Shown here one piece after another: positions 10,456-21,600 of a stretch of 64,000 bases of DNA (position 1 is the first letter of the stretch; each line of letters begins with the position of its first letter). The DNA comes from Arthrobacter alpinus (GTDB lineage: Bacteria; Actinomycetota; Actinomycetes; Actinomycetales; Micrococcaceae). Below the pieces are notes generated by a model. The model was not told the origin of the DNA. It was given only the letters and a program-made list of their open reading frames with translations, and made no database searches. The stretch is taken from positions 2,914,001 through 2,978,000 of the forward strand of contig NZ_CP012677.1 of NCBI RefSeq assembly GCF_001294625.1, read 5' to 3'. A program made the position numbers and the translations under genes.

Positions 10456-10588
10456 AACGAAACCAAATTGATACGCAAATCAGCACACTGTTACCAAATC
10501 GTCACCGTTTTAACAACATGGTGGTGTAGGCGAAGAGCCGCCAAAAATGTCCGCCCCGAGAGCTTCAAGTTTCGACGGCACCAACCAG

Positions 10589-11749
10589 TCATAACGAATT
10601 GAGTGCCTGCTCCAGGTCCGCGATCAGGTCAGCGACGTCCTCGATGCCCACGGAGAGGCGGATCAGGTTGACCGGGACGGCCAGTTCGGTGCCCTTGACG
10701 GAGGCGTGCGTCATCTCCGAAGGGTAGTTCATCAGCGACTCGATGCCGCCGAGCGATTCGGCCAGTGTGAACAGGTGAGTGGATTCGGCCACCTTGCGCG
10801 CCGCAGCCTCGCCGCCGGTGAACTGGACGGAGATCATGCCGCCAAAGCCGCGCATCTGCCGGGCAGCAAGCTCGTGACCGGGGTGGCTGGGCAGCCCGGG
10901 GTACAGCACCCGTTCCACCTCGGGACGGGTCAGCAGCCATTCGGCGATCTCCTGCGCGTTGGAGGAGTGCCGGTCCATCCGCACTCCCAGCGTCTTGAGC
11001 CCGCGCGTGGTCAGCCACGCCTCCATCGGCGCGGAGACGGCACCCACGGCAAACTGCACAAAACCGACCTTTTCGGCCGCCTCGGCATCGGAGAGGACGA
11101 TGGCGCCACCGGAGGCGTCCGAGTGCCCGCCAATGTATTTGGTGGTGGAATGCACCACCACGTCGGCGCCCAAGGCGAGCGGGTTCTGCAGGTACGGCGA
11201 GGCGAAGGTGTTGTCCACCACCAGCAGCGCCCCGGCCGCATGTGCCACCTCGGCCATAGCAGCGATGTCGGTAATCTTCATCATGGGGTTCGACGGCGTC
11301 TCCACCCACACCATTTTCGTCTTGCCTTCCGGGCCTCCCGCGGCAACAGCGGCGGCCACGGAACCGGCGTCGAACATGTCAACGGCGGCGTTGCTGATGC
11401 CCCACACGGACAGCACCCGGTTGATGAGCCGGTACGTGCCGCCGTAGACGTCGTTGCCCATGACGATGTGGTCTCCAGGGACGAGCAGTGCCCGGATCAG
11501 GGCGTCCTCGGCGGCAAGGCCGGATGCGAAGCTAAAGGCGAATTCCCCGCCCTCTAGGGCCGCGAGCTGGGACTGGAGTGCGTCGCGGGTGGGATTGGTG
11601 CCGCGGCCGTATTCGTAGCCGTTGCGCAGCTTGCCGATCCCGTCCTGGGCGAACGTGGTGGTTTGGTACAGCGGCGGAATCACCGAGCCTGTGGTGGGGT
11701 CAGGGGCCTGCCCGGCGTGCACGGCGCGAGTGTTGAAGCCTTCAGTCAT
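10589..11749 (-). CDS. metB: Cystathionine gamma-synthase (Cys/Met metabolism PLP enzyme)
   Basis: A 386-residue PLP enzyme of the trans-sulfuration family. It probably joins an activated homoserine ester with cysteine to give cystathionine for methionine synthesis. The PLP lysine lies in STTKYIGGHSD, and the family signatures YEYGRGTNPTRDALQ and ETPSNPMMKI are present. It follows cbs by 58 bases on the same strand, an arrangement that allows both directions of trans-sulfuration. Cystathionine gamma-lyase activity cannot be excluded from sequence alone, as the two are close homologues. Confidence 0.88.
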   Translation of the reverse strand: MTEGFNTRAVHAGQAPDPTTGSVIPPLYQTTTFAQDGIGKLRNGYEYGRGTNPTRDALQSQLAALEGGEFAFSFASGLAAEDALIRALLVPGDHIVMGNDVYGGTYRLINRVLSVWGISNAAVDMFDAGSVAAAVAAGGPEGKTKMVWVETPSNPMMKITDIAAMAEVAHAAGALLVVDNTFASPYLQNPLALGADVVVHSTTKYIGGHSDASGGAIVLSDAEAAEKVGFVQFAVGAVSAPMEAWLTTRGLKTLGVRMDRHSSNAQEIAEWLLTRPEVERVLYPGLPSHPGHELAARQMRGFGGMISVQFTGGEAAARKVAESTHLFTLAESLGGIESLMNYPSEMTHASVKGTELAVPVNLIRLSVGIEDVADLIADLEQALNSL

Positions 11750-11807
11750 GGTGTCTCCTTTGGTTCCGGTGATCGAGCTTGTCGAGATCCCGCCAAGCCC
11801 AGCACCG

Positions 11808-13184
11808 CTAGTCGTTGAGGTAATTCAGCAGGTCGTGGCGGGTCAGCACACCCACGGGGGCACCCACAAATGTCACCATCAGGGCGTCCACGTCCTGCAG
11901 CTTGGCGCGCGCCGTGGAAATCGGTTCCAGCGAGCCGATGATGGGCAGTCGTGGCTGCATGTGTGCGGTAATTTTGTCGGTCAGCTTAGCCTCGTGGCGG
12001 AACAATTTGCCGGTCAGCGTGCGCTCGTCCACCGAACCGATGACCTCTCCCATCACCACGGGCGGCTCTGCCGAGAGCACGGGAATCTGCGAGACCCCGT
12101 ATTCGGCCATCAGGTTGATGACATCACGCACCGTCTCGTTCGGGTGGATGTGCACCAGCGCCGGCAGCGTCCCGGTCTTGGCCTTGAGCACATCGCCAAT
12201 GGCGGGCTCGTCGGAGACCTTCAAGAACCCGTAGGACTGCATCCATGTGTCGTCGAAGATCTTGGCGAGGTAGCCGCGCCCGCTGTCCGGCAGGAGGACG
12301 ACGACGACGGCCTCGGGCCCCAGCCCCTGTGCGGCTTCCAGCGCGGCCACCACGGCCATGCCGGAGGAGCCGCCCACCAGCAGGCCTTCTTCGCGGGCGA
12401 GGCGGCGGGTCATGGCAAAGCTGTCATTGTCGCTCACGGCAATGACCTTGTGCGGGACTGCCGGGTCGTATGACGGCGGCCAGATGTCCTCACCCACGCC
12501 CTCGACCAGGTAGGGTCGCCCGGTGCCGCCGGAATACACGGAGCCTTCCGGGTCGGCACCGATGATTTGGACTTCACCATGAGCCCGGCCGGCGGAGACT
12601 TCCCGCAGGAAACGGCCCGTTCCGGAGATGGTTCCTCCGGTGCCCACGCCGGCGACGAAGTGGGTGACTTTCCCGTTGGTGTCGGCCCAGATCTCCGGCC
12701 CCGTGGTTTCGTAGTGGCTGAGCGGGCCGTTGAGATTGGAAAATTGGTCGGGCTTGTAGGCGCCGGGGATCTGAGCCGCCAGACGGTCGGAGACTCCGTA
12801 GTAGGACTGCGGGCTGTCGGCGGCTACCGCCGCCGGGGTGACCACCACCTGCGCACCGTACGCTGCAAGCACGGCGCGTTTGTCCTCGCCCACCTTGTCC
12901 GGGACCACAAAAATGCACTTGTAGCCGCGCTGCTGCGCCACCATGGACATGGCCACGCCGGTGTTCCCGCTGGTGGGTTCCACGATGGTGCCGCCGGGCT
13001 TGATTTTGCCTTCCTTGGCAGCCTCATCCAGCATCTTCACGGCAATGCGGTCCTTCGCCGAGCCGCCGGGGTTCAGGTACTCAAGTTTCACCAATACGGT
13101 GGCTGCAAGTCCCTCGGTCACCTTGTGCAGCTTCACCAGGGGCGTATTGCCGATCAAGTCCAGGACGGAGTTCGCATACTTCAT
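11808..13184 (-). CDS. Cystathionine beta-synthase with C-terminal CBS domains
   Basis: A 458-residue enzyme condensing serine and homocysteine to cystathionine. The N-terminal PLP fold-type II domain carries GGSAKDRIAVKM (Schiff-base lysine), PTSGNTGVAM and the glycine-rich GVGTGGTISGTGRFL. Residues from about 330 on form a pair of regulatory CBS domains. The start is the ATG at 13184 (MKYANSVLDLIGNTPL); the open frame upstream is not conserved in character. It is divergent from an AraC-type regulator gene and heads a two-gene operon with metB. Confidence 0.92.
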   Translation of the reverse strand: MKYANSVLDLIGNTPLVKLHKVTEGLAATVLVKLEYLNPGGSAKDRIAVKMLDEAAKEGKIKPGGTIVEPTSGNTGVAMSMVAQQRGYKCIFVVPDKVGEDKRAVLAAYGAQVVVTPAAVAADSPQSYYGVSDRLAAQIPGAYKPDQFSNLNGPLSHYETTGPEIWADTNGKVTHFVAGVGTGGTISGTGRFLREVSAGRAHGEVQIIGADPEGSVYSGGTGRPYLVEGVGEDIWPPSYDPAVPHKVIAVSDNDSFAMTRRLAREEGLLVGGSSGMAVVAALEAAQGLGPEAVVVVLLPDSGRGYLAKIFDDTWMQSYGFLKVSDEPAIGDVLKAKTGTLPALVHIHPNETVRDVINLMAEYGVSQIPVLSAEPPVVMGEVIGSVDERTLTGKLFRHEAKLTDKITAHMQPRLPIIGSLEPISTARAKLQDVDALMVTFVGAPVGVLTRHDLLNYLND

Positions 13185-13289
13185 AGCTTCCAAGGTAGTC
13201 CCCTCGCCGGGAGCATGACCAACGCTCATTACGTCCCGCCTCCCAGCAGCAACCGTAACCGCAGATTGACAAGCTGGTAGCCTCAAGCA

Positions 13290-13709
13290 ATGACCCCGGA
13301 GGAATTATCCAATCTTGTGTACCTGCGCCGGGCCCGGGACATGATCGACGCGGACTTCGCCAGTCCCTTGGACGTCCCCACCATGGCTCAAAAGGCACTA
13401 ATGTCTCCGGCGCACTTTTCCCGCAAATTCCTTGCCGCCTTCGGGGAAACCCCCTACGGCTACCTCATGACCCGGCGCATTGAGCGGGCCGCGGCGCTGC
13501 TCCGCGAGGGCACCTCGGTGACGGAGGCGTGCATGGCTGTGGGGGCCACCTCCCTTGGTTCCTTCAGTTCGCGGTTTACCGAACTTATGGGTGAAACACC
13601 CAGCGCGTACAGGGGGCGGGCACATGAGGCCATTGAGGCCATGCCGGCTTGTTTCGCCCGGTTCGCGACCCGGCCCCAACGCAATCCCGCCGCCCACGGC
13701 ACACCCTAG
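13290..13709 (+). CDS. Short AraC-family transcriptional regulator
   Basis: A 139-residue protein consisting almost only of the two-HTH AraC DNA-binding domain (about residues 8-108). The typical end reads SLGSFSSRFTELMGETPSAYRG. There is no separate ligand-binding domain. The gene is followed 69 bases later by a VOC-fold protein on the same strand; short AraC plus VOC pairs are common in Actinobacteria, and the VOC partner may sense or modify the inducer. The target is unknown. Confidence 0.85.
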   Translation: MTPEELSNLVYLRRARDMIDADFASPLDVPTMAQKALMSPAHFSRKFLAAFGETPYGYLMTRRIERAAALLREGTSVTEACMAVGATSLGSFSSRFTELMGETPSAYRGRAHEAIEAMPACFARFATRPQRNPAAHGTP

Positions 13710-13778
13710 CACCGGTAGGGGAAGAGCCGAGCAGGATTCGAGAAGCAGCCCCGGAATGAGGGGGCTAACGTTGCCACC

Positions 13779-14180
13779 ATGACCATTTCATTGAAATACA
13801 CACAGGTAACTGTCAACGACACCGACGAATCCCTTGCCTTCTACCGGGACGCCCTGGGACTGAACGTGGTCCAGGACGTCTCCTCCGGCGAATTCCGCTG
13901 GGTGACCATGGGCACCAACGCCTCAGACGGCCATTGCATCGTCCTTTCGGTCCCGCACGCCGGCCGTTCCCAATCCGACGGCGACGCCCTGGCGGAACTT
14001 CTCGCCAAGGGCGTGCTCCCCATGCTCGTGTTCACCACGGACAACCTCGACGCCGCCTACAAGAAAGCAGTGGCCGCAGGCGCGGAGGTGCTCCAGGAGC
14101 CGATCGCCCAGCCGTGGGGTCCGCGAGATTGCGCGTTTCGGGATCCCTCAGGCAACATGGTTCGATTGAATCAGGAATAA
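13779..14180 (+). CDS. VOC-family (glyoxalase/bleomycin resistance-like) protein
   Basis: A 133-residue protein with one complete vicinal oxygen chelate module pair: YTQVTVNDTDESLAFYRDALGL at the N-terminus and DPSGNMVRLNQE at the C-terminus. Candidate metal ligands are His and Glu residues at the usual strand positions. It probably acts as a small dioxygenase-like or binding protein, but the substrate is unknown. It is likely co-expressed with the upstream AraC-type gene and ends at a strong shared terminator. Confidence 0.82.
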   Translation: MTISLKYTQVTVNDTDESLAFYRDALGLNVVQDVSSGEFRWVTMGTNASDGHCIVLSVPHAGRSQSDGDALAELLAKGVLPMLVFTTDNLDAAYKKAVAAGAEVLQEPIAQPWGPRDCAFRDPSGNMVRLNQE

Positions 14181-14226
14181 ATCCCGGGGATCCTGGCCCG
14201 GCTGCGCTCCTTGCCGGGCACAGACG

Positions 14227-14270
14227 CGAAGGGAGGTGCCGGCCCATTGGCCACCACCTCCCTTCGGAGT
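14227..14270. terminator. Bidirectional terminator between convergent genes
   Basis: A 12-base perfect stem, CGAAGGGAGGTG (14227-14238) pairing with CACCTCCCTTCG (14255-14266), followed by a T-rich stretch. It separates the VOC gene on the plus strand from the surface-protein pseudogene on the minus strand. Confidence 0.8.
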
Positions 14271-14288
14271 TGTTTCAGTTCCTAGTCG

Positions 14289-17200
14289 CTAGTTCCTCGC
14301 GAGTTCGTCCTGTTCCTTCCGGCGCTTGTAGGCCGAGAAGATCAGTAGTCCTCCCAAGAGAGCCAAGATCCCACCCATTCCCATCAGCGCACCGGAGTTC
14401 ATACCGGTGTTGGGGAGCTTCGGTGTCGGTGTCGTGACGGGCACCTTATCGGTAGAGCAGTCGTTCTCCGCACGATCGTCCGGCTTGTTATGGGTGACAC
14501 AGGCCGTGTTTACAATATCCGGGTAGGTATTGCCCGCACCGGTCCGGGGCAGCTCTCCCACGGTGGTTGCCAGGGTGATGACTGATTCCATCCCGGCGGC
14601 AAACACGCCCTCGTTGCCAATGTACTTGGCGTGCAACACTGTGGCGGTGGTGCCTGTGAAGTCCCAGTCCTTGGTGGGCTGCAGGGAGTCAGCATTGATG
14701 CTCAGTCCCTCCGGCATGGGGTCCTTGACCAGCACTTCGCGGGTGTCGTACTTGCCATGGTTGGTGACCAGCAATCGGAAATTGATCAATTGCCCCTTTC
14801 CAGATTCGACGGCGTCGCCCGCGATGGGCTGGTGTGTCTTCACGATGCCCATGCCGTAGGCATCAACCAGTCCGCAGTCCTGTGCAGAGCTGGTGAATTC
14901 ACCGGACGTCACCTCACCCTTGTTCAAGATCGATGTCCCATCGACCCCGTGGCACTTCTCCACAGGGGCCGTTGTACCCGGTGCCCACGACGCCGTTGTG
15001 GGCACCGGGGTTCCGGCACCTACGGCAACGGCAGTCCAATCACCTTTGGCCTGAACACCAGCTGAGAGCCCCGGCGTTGTGTCCGTCAAGACAAACTGTG
15101 CCGCGGTGGTTGCCGACGGGTTCTTGGCTTCGAGCAGGAACGTGACGTTCCAGGTGCCATCTGCGTTGCGGTTGGAGGACAGCAGTTTCTTTCCGACCAC
15201 GGGTATGGCCGGTTCCGAACATGCCACAGCAGTGAGGTCCTTCCCTGCAACCGTGAGGACTGCAGCGTTCAGGAACCCGCCCGGTGTTGATTGGTCCGGG
15301 TTGCATGTCATGCTTCCCGAGTCAACGGCCTTCTGGGTCAGGTTCGCGTTCACGCTCACCGTGTACGTGTCGGTGACACCGGCAGCGATCACGGCCTTCG
15401 TTGCCATGACAGCCTTGGCATCCTTCATCGGATCAGCCCAGGAACCCTTAGCACCGGCAGGACCGGCCCATGAGGCCGAGTTGACCGTAATGCCAGCACC
15501 AAACTTCAAGGTGTCAGTCAGATCGTAATTGGCGCTTGCCCCGCCCGGGTTGAAATCTCCCTTGGCCGGCTGAACAACCTTGACCTCGTACACAACATCC
15601 CACGTACCGTCGGTCTTTTGTATGGTGGAGACGACTGTCTTGGTATGTGTCGGAAGAACGTCCTGCGGATCAAGGCAGGCCTCGGACGTCTTCGTGTCTT
15701 GGCCAACGGTCAGGACGGCCTGGTTGTTCAGGCCCCCGTCGGTTACGGCGCACTTTGCCAGCGTTGTTGCCTCGGCAGCAATCTTCACCGTGAACACCAC
15801 GGTGTACTCGTGCGTGGTATCACCGGCAATCTCGGCGGGGGTTCCCACTACGGTGACCTTACCCGCCGTGAGTGTTGCCAGAGCGCCATCAACGCTGGCA
15901 CTGAGAATGCTCGTGCCGGTGGTGAACTTCGGCTGGTCCACCAGGGTGTAGAAATTGGTGGTCGTGTTGGCGGTGTTATCCACCGTCAACTTGTAGGAAA
16001 CCTTCCATTCGTTGGGAACCAACACGTTCGGAATGGCGCTGATGGCGGTCTTCACAATTTTGGGTGTGGTCGGAGGCTCACACGCTGGGACCTCCGTCTT
16101 CTCACCCTTGACGGTCAGACCCGCGGCGTTGTTGAACGCACCGAGGTTCTTCACATCAGCCGGGCACTTTCCGGCCGCAGTATCCATTGCACCCTTGGGC
16201 ACACTGACACCACTGACCGTGACCGTGTAGGCCACGCTCGCACCGGCAGCCAATGGCCGCCCCGACGCCAACGCCGAACCCGGCACCGAAACGCAAGGTG
16301 TCATCCAGGTCGTACACACCACCCACGGTGCCCGTGTTCTTCACGGTCACCGTGTACGTGATCCCCCAGGTGCCATCGGCAGCCTGCTTCCCGGAACCGG
16401 CACACACCAACGCGGAATCCTTGGTGATCGCCGAAACATCGGCAATCACCGAAACCAGGGAAACATCCTGCACCGGCGCCGCGGGCGTACCGGCAGCAAT
16501 GGCAGCACCCGTCGCCAACGGCTGGGCCAACGTCCACCCTGGGATCAGGGTGGACGTTCTTCGTGGCACTACTGGAGACCACCGTGATCCCGGAAGCATA
16601 ATTCGTGGCATCGGCCAGGTTGTAGAACTGTGCCTTGGCACTACTGTTCGTCACCGTCACCGCATATGTCACAACCCAGCGGCCCGTCGCGGCATCCCAC
16701 ACAGGATCCCCGGACATCGACTTATCAAAGGTCAACGTCTCCGGCGGCGCACAATCTGCCACCGTCGTCGTATCGCCACCAACAGTCAAGGTGGCCGCGT
16801 TCAAGAACCCACCATTACTGGTCTTATCCGGGCTACAGACCGTGGTCTTGCCATCCCACGCCGACTGACCCACAGCCGCGTTCACACTCACCGTGTACGT
16901 ATCCGTCACACCGGCACCGATCACGGCACCGGTAGCCAGCACCGTCTTCGGGGTCTTCATCGGCTCAGCCCAGGAACCCATAGCACCAGCAGGACCAGCC
17001 CAGGACGCCGAGTTGACCGTAATACCAGCACCAAACTTCAACGTATCCGACAGATCATAGGTACCTGAAACGACTGCGCTTTTGTTGATGACCTTGACGT
17101 CATAGGTAGTGGTCTAGGTGCCATCGGCGTTCTGAGCGTTGCCCGTGACTGTCTTGGTAACGCCTACGCCCTGATCGGTATGAGCATTGTTGATGGTACA

Positions 17201-18310
17201 GACCACGTTTTGGCCTGCTTTCAAGCCGGCCAGGGTGGCCGTGCCGGCCGCGCCCTTGGTGAGCGTGATGGTTCCTGAGTCAGTGACACATGACCAGTCA
17301 CTGGCCTTGAATTCCGCTGCGTTGGCGAATCCGGCCTTGACCGCTTCGCTCAGCGAGTACTCCACGCCCGCGCTAACGGCCAACTTGGGGGCCATATCAC
17401 CGCCGGCCGGGTTGGTGACAGTTGCTGATCCGGTTCCGGTACCACTCAAAACCCAATTGGTGTTCGCCGTCGCCGCACCACTGACAGTCTTCTTCAACTG
17501 CAAGGTGGGCGCACAGTTAACCGTGTTAGTAAGGGCATAAGAATTTAGACCTGCGGCGAGAACGTGGTTGCCGATATCCCCGGAGGGTACGTTGACACAC
17601 CCTGCGGGTACCACAACCGATTCATTGACATTCACGGTGTTTCCCGCTGCATAGCCGTCATAGATGGTGCCAAAGACTGGCGCACTATGTTTGGAAAGTT
17701 CAAGCTTCGCTGTGTAGCCGCCGGGCTGGGATCCGTCGGCCACCGCTGGTCCACCGTTGATCGCCCATTTCTTGGTGACCACTACTTGGGCCGGGATGGG
17801 AAGTTGCTTGTTGGTGAACAAACAGCTCATGGGAACGTTCGAGCCAGCTGTGAAGAACGCCGCCCCGGTGATCGTGTCGAATACGGTGGGAACATCTTTC
17901 TTGTCAACCTTGCACTGCGCCGAAACCGGCACAAAGTTAGGCTAGAGCGTTTCCTTGATCGTCACGGTTGGCGTTGAGCCGAACGGGATCTCGATTGGCG
18001 TAGTAGTGAAACCATTCTTGCCATCCTTATCAACGGCGGTGGTGGCCGTGGCGCCGATAGTGGATCCCGCGGAGATCGTGTTCTGGAAGTTCCAGCCGTT
18101 GGACAGCGCCGAATCCTCTACCAATTTTCCGTTGATGTCCTGAATCTGCTTCTGGATGGCCATTTGGCTATTGCAAACGCCTGAGACCAGTCTGACCAAA
18201 ATGTCGGCCAGTCCAGTCCCGTCGTCGTCGGTCAGGAAGTAGTCAGAGTCCTTGGTCTCCCCCTAATAGTTTTCTTGGCGTAAAGCCTTGCGCGGCGAGA
18301 CGAACTGCGC
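14289..18310 (-). pseudogene. Decayed large LPXTG surface protein with DUF11-like repeats
   Basis: The minus strand encodes a repetitive cell-wall protein of some 1300 residues, broken in several places. Readable pieces are about 18259-17945, 17941-17117, 17113-16545, 16545-16270 and 16270-14289. The first three share one frame and are separated only by TAG codons at 18260-18262, 17942-17944 and 17114-17116. Two frameshifts follow, near 16545 and 16270. Repeats share patterns such as ADGTW.V.YEV.V and LKFGAGITVNSASWAGPAG. The C-terminus is a classical sortase anchor: LPNTG, a hydrophobic span and KRRKEQ. No signal peptide is left, so the 5' end is also lost. Confidence 0.85.
16529..16558. repeat. 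Perfect 13-base hairpin at a frameshift site
   Basis: AACGTCCACCCTG (16529-16541) and CAGGGTGGACGTT (16546-16558) form a perfect stem with the 4-base loop GGAT, inside the surface-protein pseudogene. One reading frame ends its sensible sequence here and another takes over, and one inserted base in the stem explains the shift. Confidence 0.75.
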
Positions 18311-18671
18311 ACAATTATAGATAGCTTTTAAAACCATATTACCATCGCTTATCGGCCAAACGGGCTACCGATCCAAATAGATCTTGGCTTATAGGACAGG
18401 AAATCTCCCTTTGGGGCGCTACCCCCGGCCTAAAGGACAGAAAAAGAATGCCTGAGGCCCCAGTCTTCATCTAGCGCCACAGCGTAACAATGGGTTTCGG
18501 GTGCGCGAAGTCGGTTGGGAGCCGAACCGGTCCCGAAACGAAAAACGCGCCCACCCCCGTCCTCAGACCCCCTAGACCGGGGGCGGAAAGGTGGAGCGGA
18601 CGCGGATCTCGATTAAGGCCCACACCCGCGAGGGGCCCGGCCGAGGAACGAGGTTGGGGAGCGGGTGGGGA
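18311..18671. other. Intergenic stretch upstream of the surface-protein remnant
   Basis: No gene is supported here. The part next to the remnant (18310-18420) is distinctly AT-richer than the surroundings. The remainder is GC-rich and includes a short inverted repeat, CCCCCGTCCTC...GACCGGGGG, near 18553-18583 that may act as a terminator for the putA side. Confidence 0.5.
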
Positions 18672-21600
18672 TTAGATCAGGGCATCCGAGAGGTGGTTCG
18701 GGGTGCCGAAGCGGTGCGCGGTGATGCTGACGGCCTGCTCATGCAGGAACGGCAGCATTTCCACACGGCCGGCCTCGGTGACTTCACCATGATAGATGGC
18801 CAAGTCGGGGCGTCCGCCGGTGGCCTCGTACACGGCGGCGGCGTCCGCGCCGATCAAACGGATGCGTCCGGCACCGAAGCGGCGGGCGGTGGCCAGCCAG
18901 TCGGCGTCGTTCTCCACCGTGACGGTGATGCCCAGGCCCACCAACAGTGCCTGCACTGCGTTGGGAAGCACAACGCCGCAAGAGACTACCGGGGTGGCGC
19001 CAGCTGTGATGCCTGCCGCGAGGACGCGGACCAGCTTGGCAACGGGTTCGCCGTCGGCCAGGCGCACCAGCGGGTTCAACGGCAGGTAGCGGAACACGTT
19101 ACGCTCGGCCGTCAATGCCGAAACGTCCTTGGCCACGCCAAACTCGTCCGCCCAGGCGGCGGCGTCGCTGTGCAACGAACGGCTCAGGAACGCCTGATCC
19201 GATGAGGAGAGTTCAGCTGCCGCATTGAGTAGCTTGGCGGCCGTCTTGCCCAGGGGTGCAGTTTCTGCGGACTCGGCCGGAAGCCACGAGCCCAGCCCCA
19301 TCAGGTAGTTGGGTCCACCGGCCTTGGTACCGGCTCCCACCGCCGATTTCTTCCAGCCGCCGAACGGCTGGCGCTGGACGATGGCGCCGGTGATGCCGCG
19401 GTTGACGTAAAGGTTTCCGGCCTGGACGGTATCCAGCCAGAGGCCGATCTCCGCGGAGTCCAGAGAATGCAGGCCCGATGTTAATCCGTAGTCGATCGCG
19501 TTGACCATGGCGATGGCCTCCTCGAGCGTCTCTGCCGTCATAATCCCCAGAATGGGGCCGAAGAACTCGGTCAGGTGGACGTTCGAGCCGGCGGCCACGC
19601 CGGTGCGCACGCCCGGGGACCAGAGGCAGCCGCTTGCGTCGAGCTGCCTGGGCTCGATGGCCCAACTTTCGCCAGGTTCCAGGGTGGTAAGGGCCGTCAG
19701 GAGCTTGCCGGCGGCCGGTTCTATGACCGGGCCCATCTGGGTGGTTGCCGTTTCCGGGTATCCGACGCTCAGACTGGAGACGGCGTCGATCAGCTGGTTG
19801 CGGAAGCGGGCGGACTTCGCCACGGATCCCACCATAATGACCAGGGACGCGGCGGAGCACTTCTGCCCGGCATGGCCAAAGGCGGACTGGACCACGTCGC
19901 GCGCGGCCAAGTCAAGGTCGGCGCTGGGGGTCACGATGATGGCGTTCTTGCCGGACGTCTCGGCCAACAATGGCAGGTCGTTGCGGAAGCTGCGGAACAG
20001 TTCGGCGGTTTCGTAGCCGCCGGTCAGGATGACGCGGTCCACGGCGGGGTGGGACACGAGTGCGCGGCCCAGCTCCCGCTCTTCGAGCTGTACCAGGGCC
20101 AGGACATCGCGCGGAACACCGGCGTCCCACAGTGCCTGCACCATGAGTGAGCCGCTGCGCCGGGCCTGGGTGGCCGGCTTGATGATGACGGCGGAGCCGG
20201 CGGCCAGCGCCGAAAGGGTGGAACCGGCGGGGATGGCCACCGGGAAGTTCCACGGCGGGGTCACGACGGTGAGGTGTGCCGGGACGAACGTTGCGCCGTC
20301 GACCGTTTCCAGGTCCTTGGCACGCTCGGCATAGTAGTGGGCAAAGTCGATGGCTTCGCTAATTTCGGGGTCGGACTGGTCCAAGGTCTTGCCGGTCTCG
20401 GACGCCATGACCTCCATGAACGCGGCCCGGCGGCTTTCCATAACATCACCGGCACGGTGCAAGATGGCCGCGCGCCCGGCACCGCCCAGGGCGCCCCACT
20501 CCTTGGCGGAGGCAACGGCGGTGTCAACAATGCGGTTCAGCTCGGTCAGCTCGCGGACTCGGGTGGAGTTGACGATATCGTTGGCCAGCACGGAGCCGGG
20601 GATGCGCGCCAGGATGTCGCGGCCCCAGGATTGATTGGCCACCAGTGACGGATCGGTGTCGGGGGTGTTGGCGAAGTAATCCACGGGTGCACCAACGGCG
20701 GGCTGGTGGCGGTCCTGGACCCGGTTGGTGGGCGGCACCGTGGAATCCACTCCCTCCAGAGATGCCAGAAAGCGGTTCTGCTCGCGCTGGAACAGGGCCT
20801 CGTTCTCGGAGAGTTCAAAGACGGCGGACATGAAGTTGTCCGGGCTGGCGCCCTCTTCCAGCCGGCGGATCAGGTAGGCGATGGCGACGTCGAACTCGCC
20901 CGGGTGAACCACGGGCGTGTACAGCAACAGCTTGCCGACGTCCTTGCGCACGGCCTCGGCCTGGCCGGTGGCCATGCCCAGCAGCATCTCAAATTCCAGC
21001 TGTCCGGAGGTGGTGTCGATGCCGCGCTGCTTGGCCAGCAGCCAGGCGTGAGCGACGTCGAAAAGGTTGTGTCCGGCCACGCCTATGTGGACGTTGTTGA
21101 TGTGCTCGGGGGTCAGCGCGTAGTTCACGATGCGCTTGTAGTTGACGTCAGAGTCCAGCTTGGTGCCCCATGTGGCCAGCGGCCAGCCGTTGACGGAGGC
21201 CTGCACCTGTTCCATGGGCAGGTTGGCGCCCTTGACGATGCGGACCTTGACGGGCGCGCCGCCGTCGGCCCTTCTTGCCGCAGCCCACTCCTGGAGGTCG
21301 ATCATGGCGGCGAGGGTGTCCGGCAGGTACGCCTGCAACACGATCCCGGCCTCGAGGTTCTTGAACTCGGGCTTGTCCAGGATGCGCTTGAACACGGCGA
21401 TGGTCATGGTGAGGTCCTTGTACTCCTCCATGTCCAGGTTGATGAACTTTGCCTTGGGGAAAGAGCTGGCCAGCGTGTACAGCGGGGTGAGCTTGTCCAC
21501 AACGTGCTCGACAGCGTCGTCGAAGGCCCACGGCGAATGGGGGGCCACGGTGGAGGACTCCTTGATGGAGACGTAGTCGACGTCGTCCCTGGCCAGCAAC

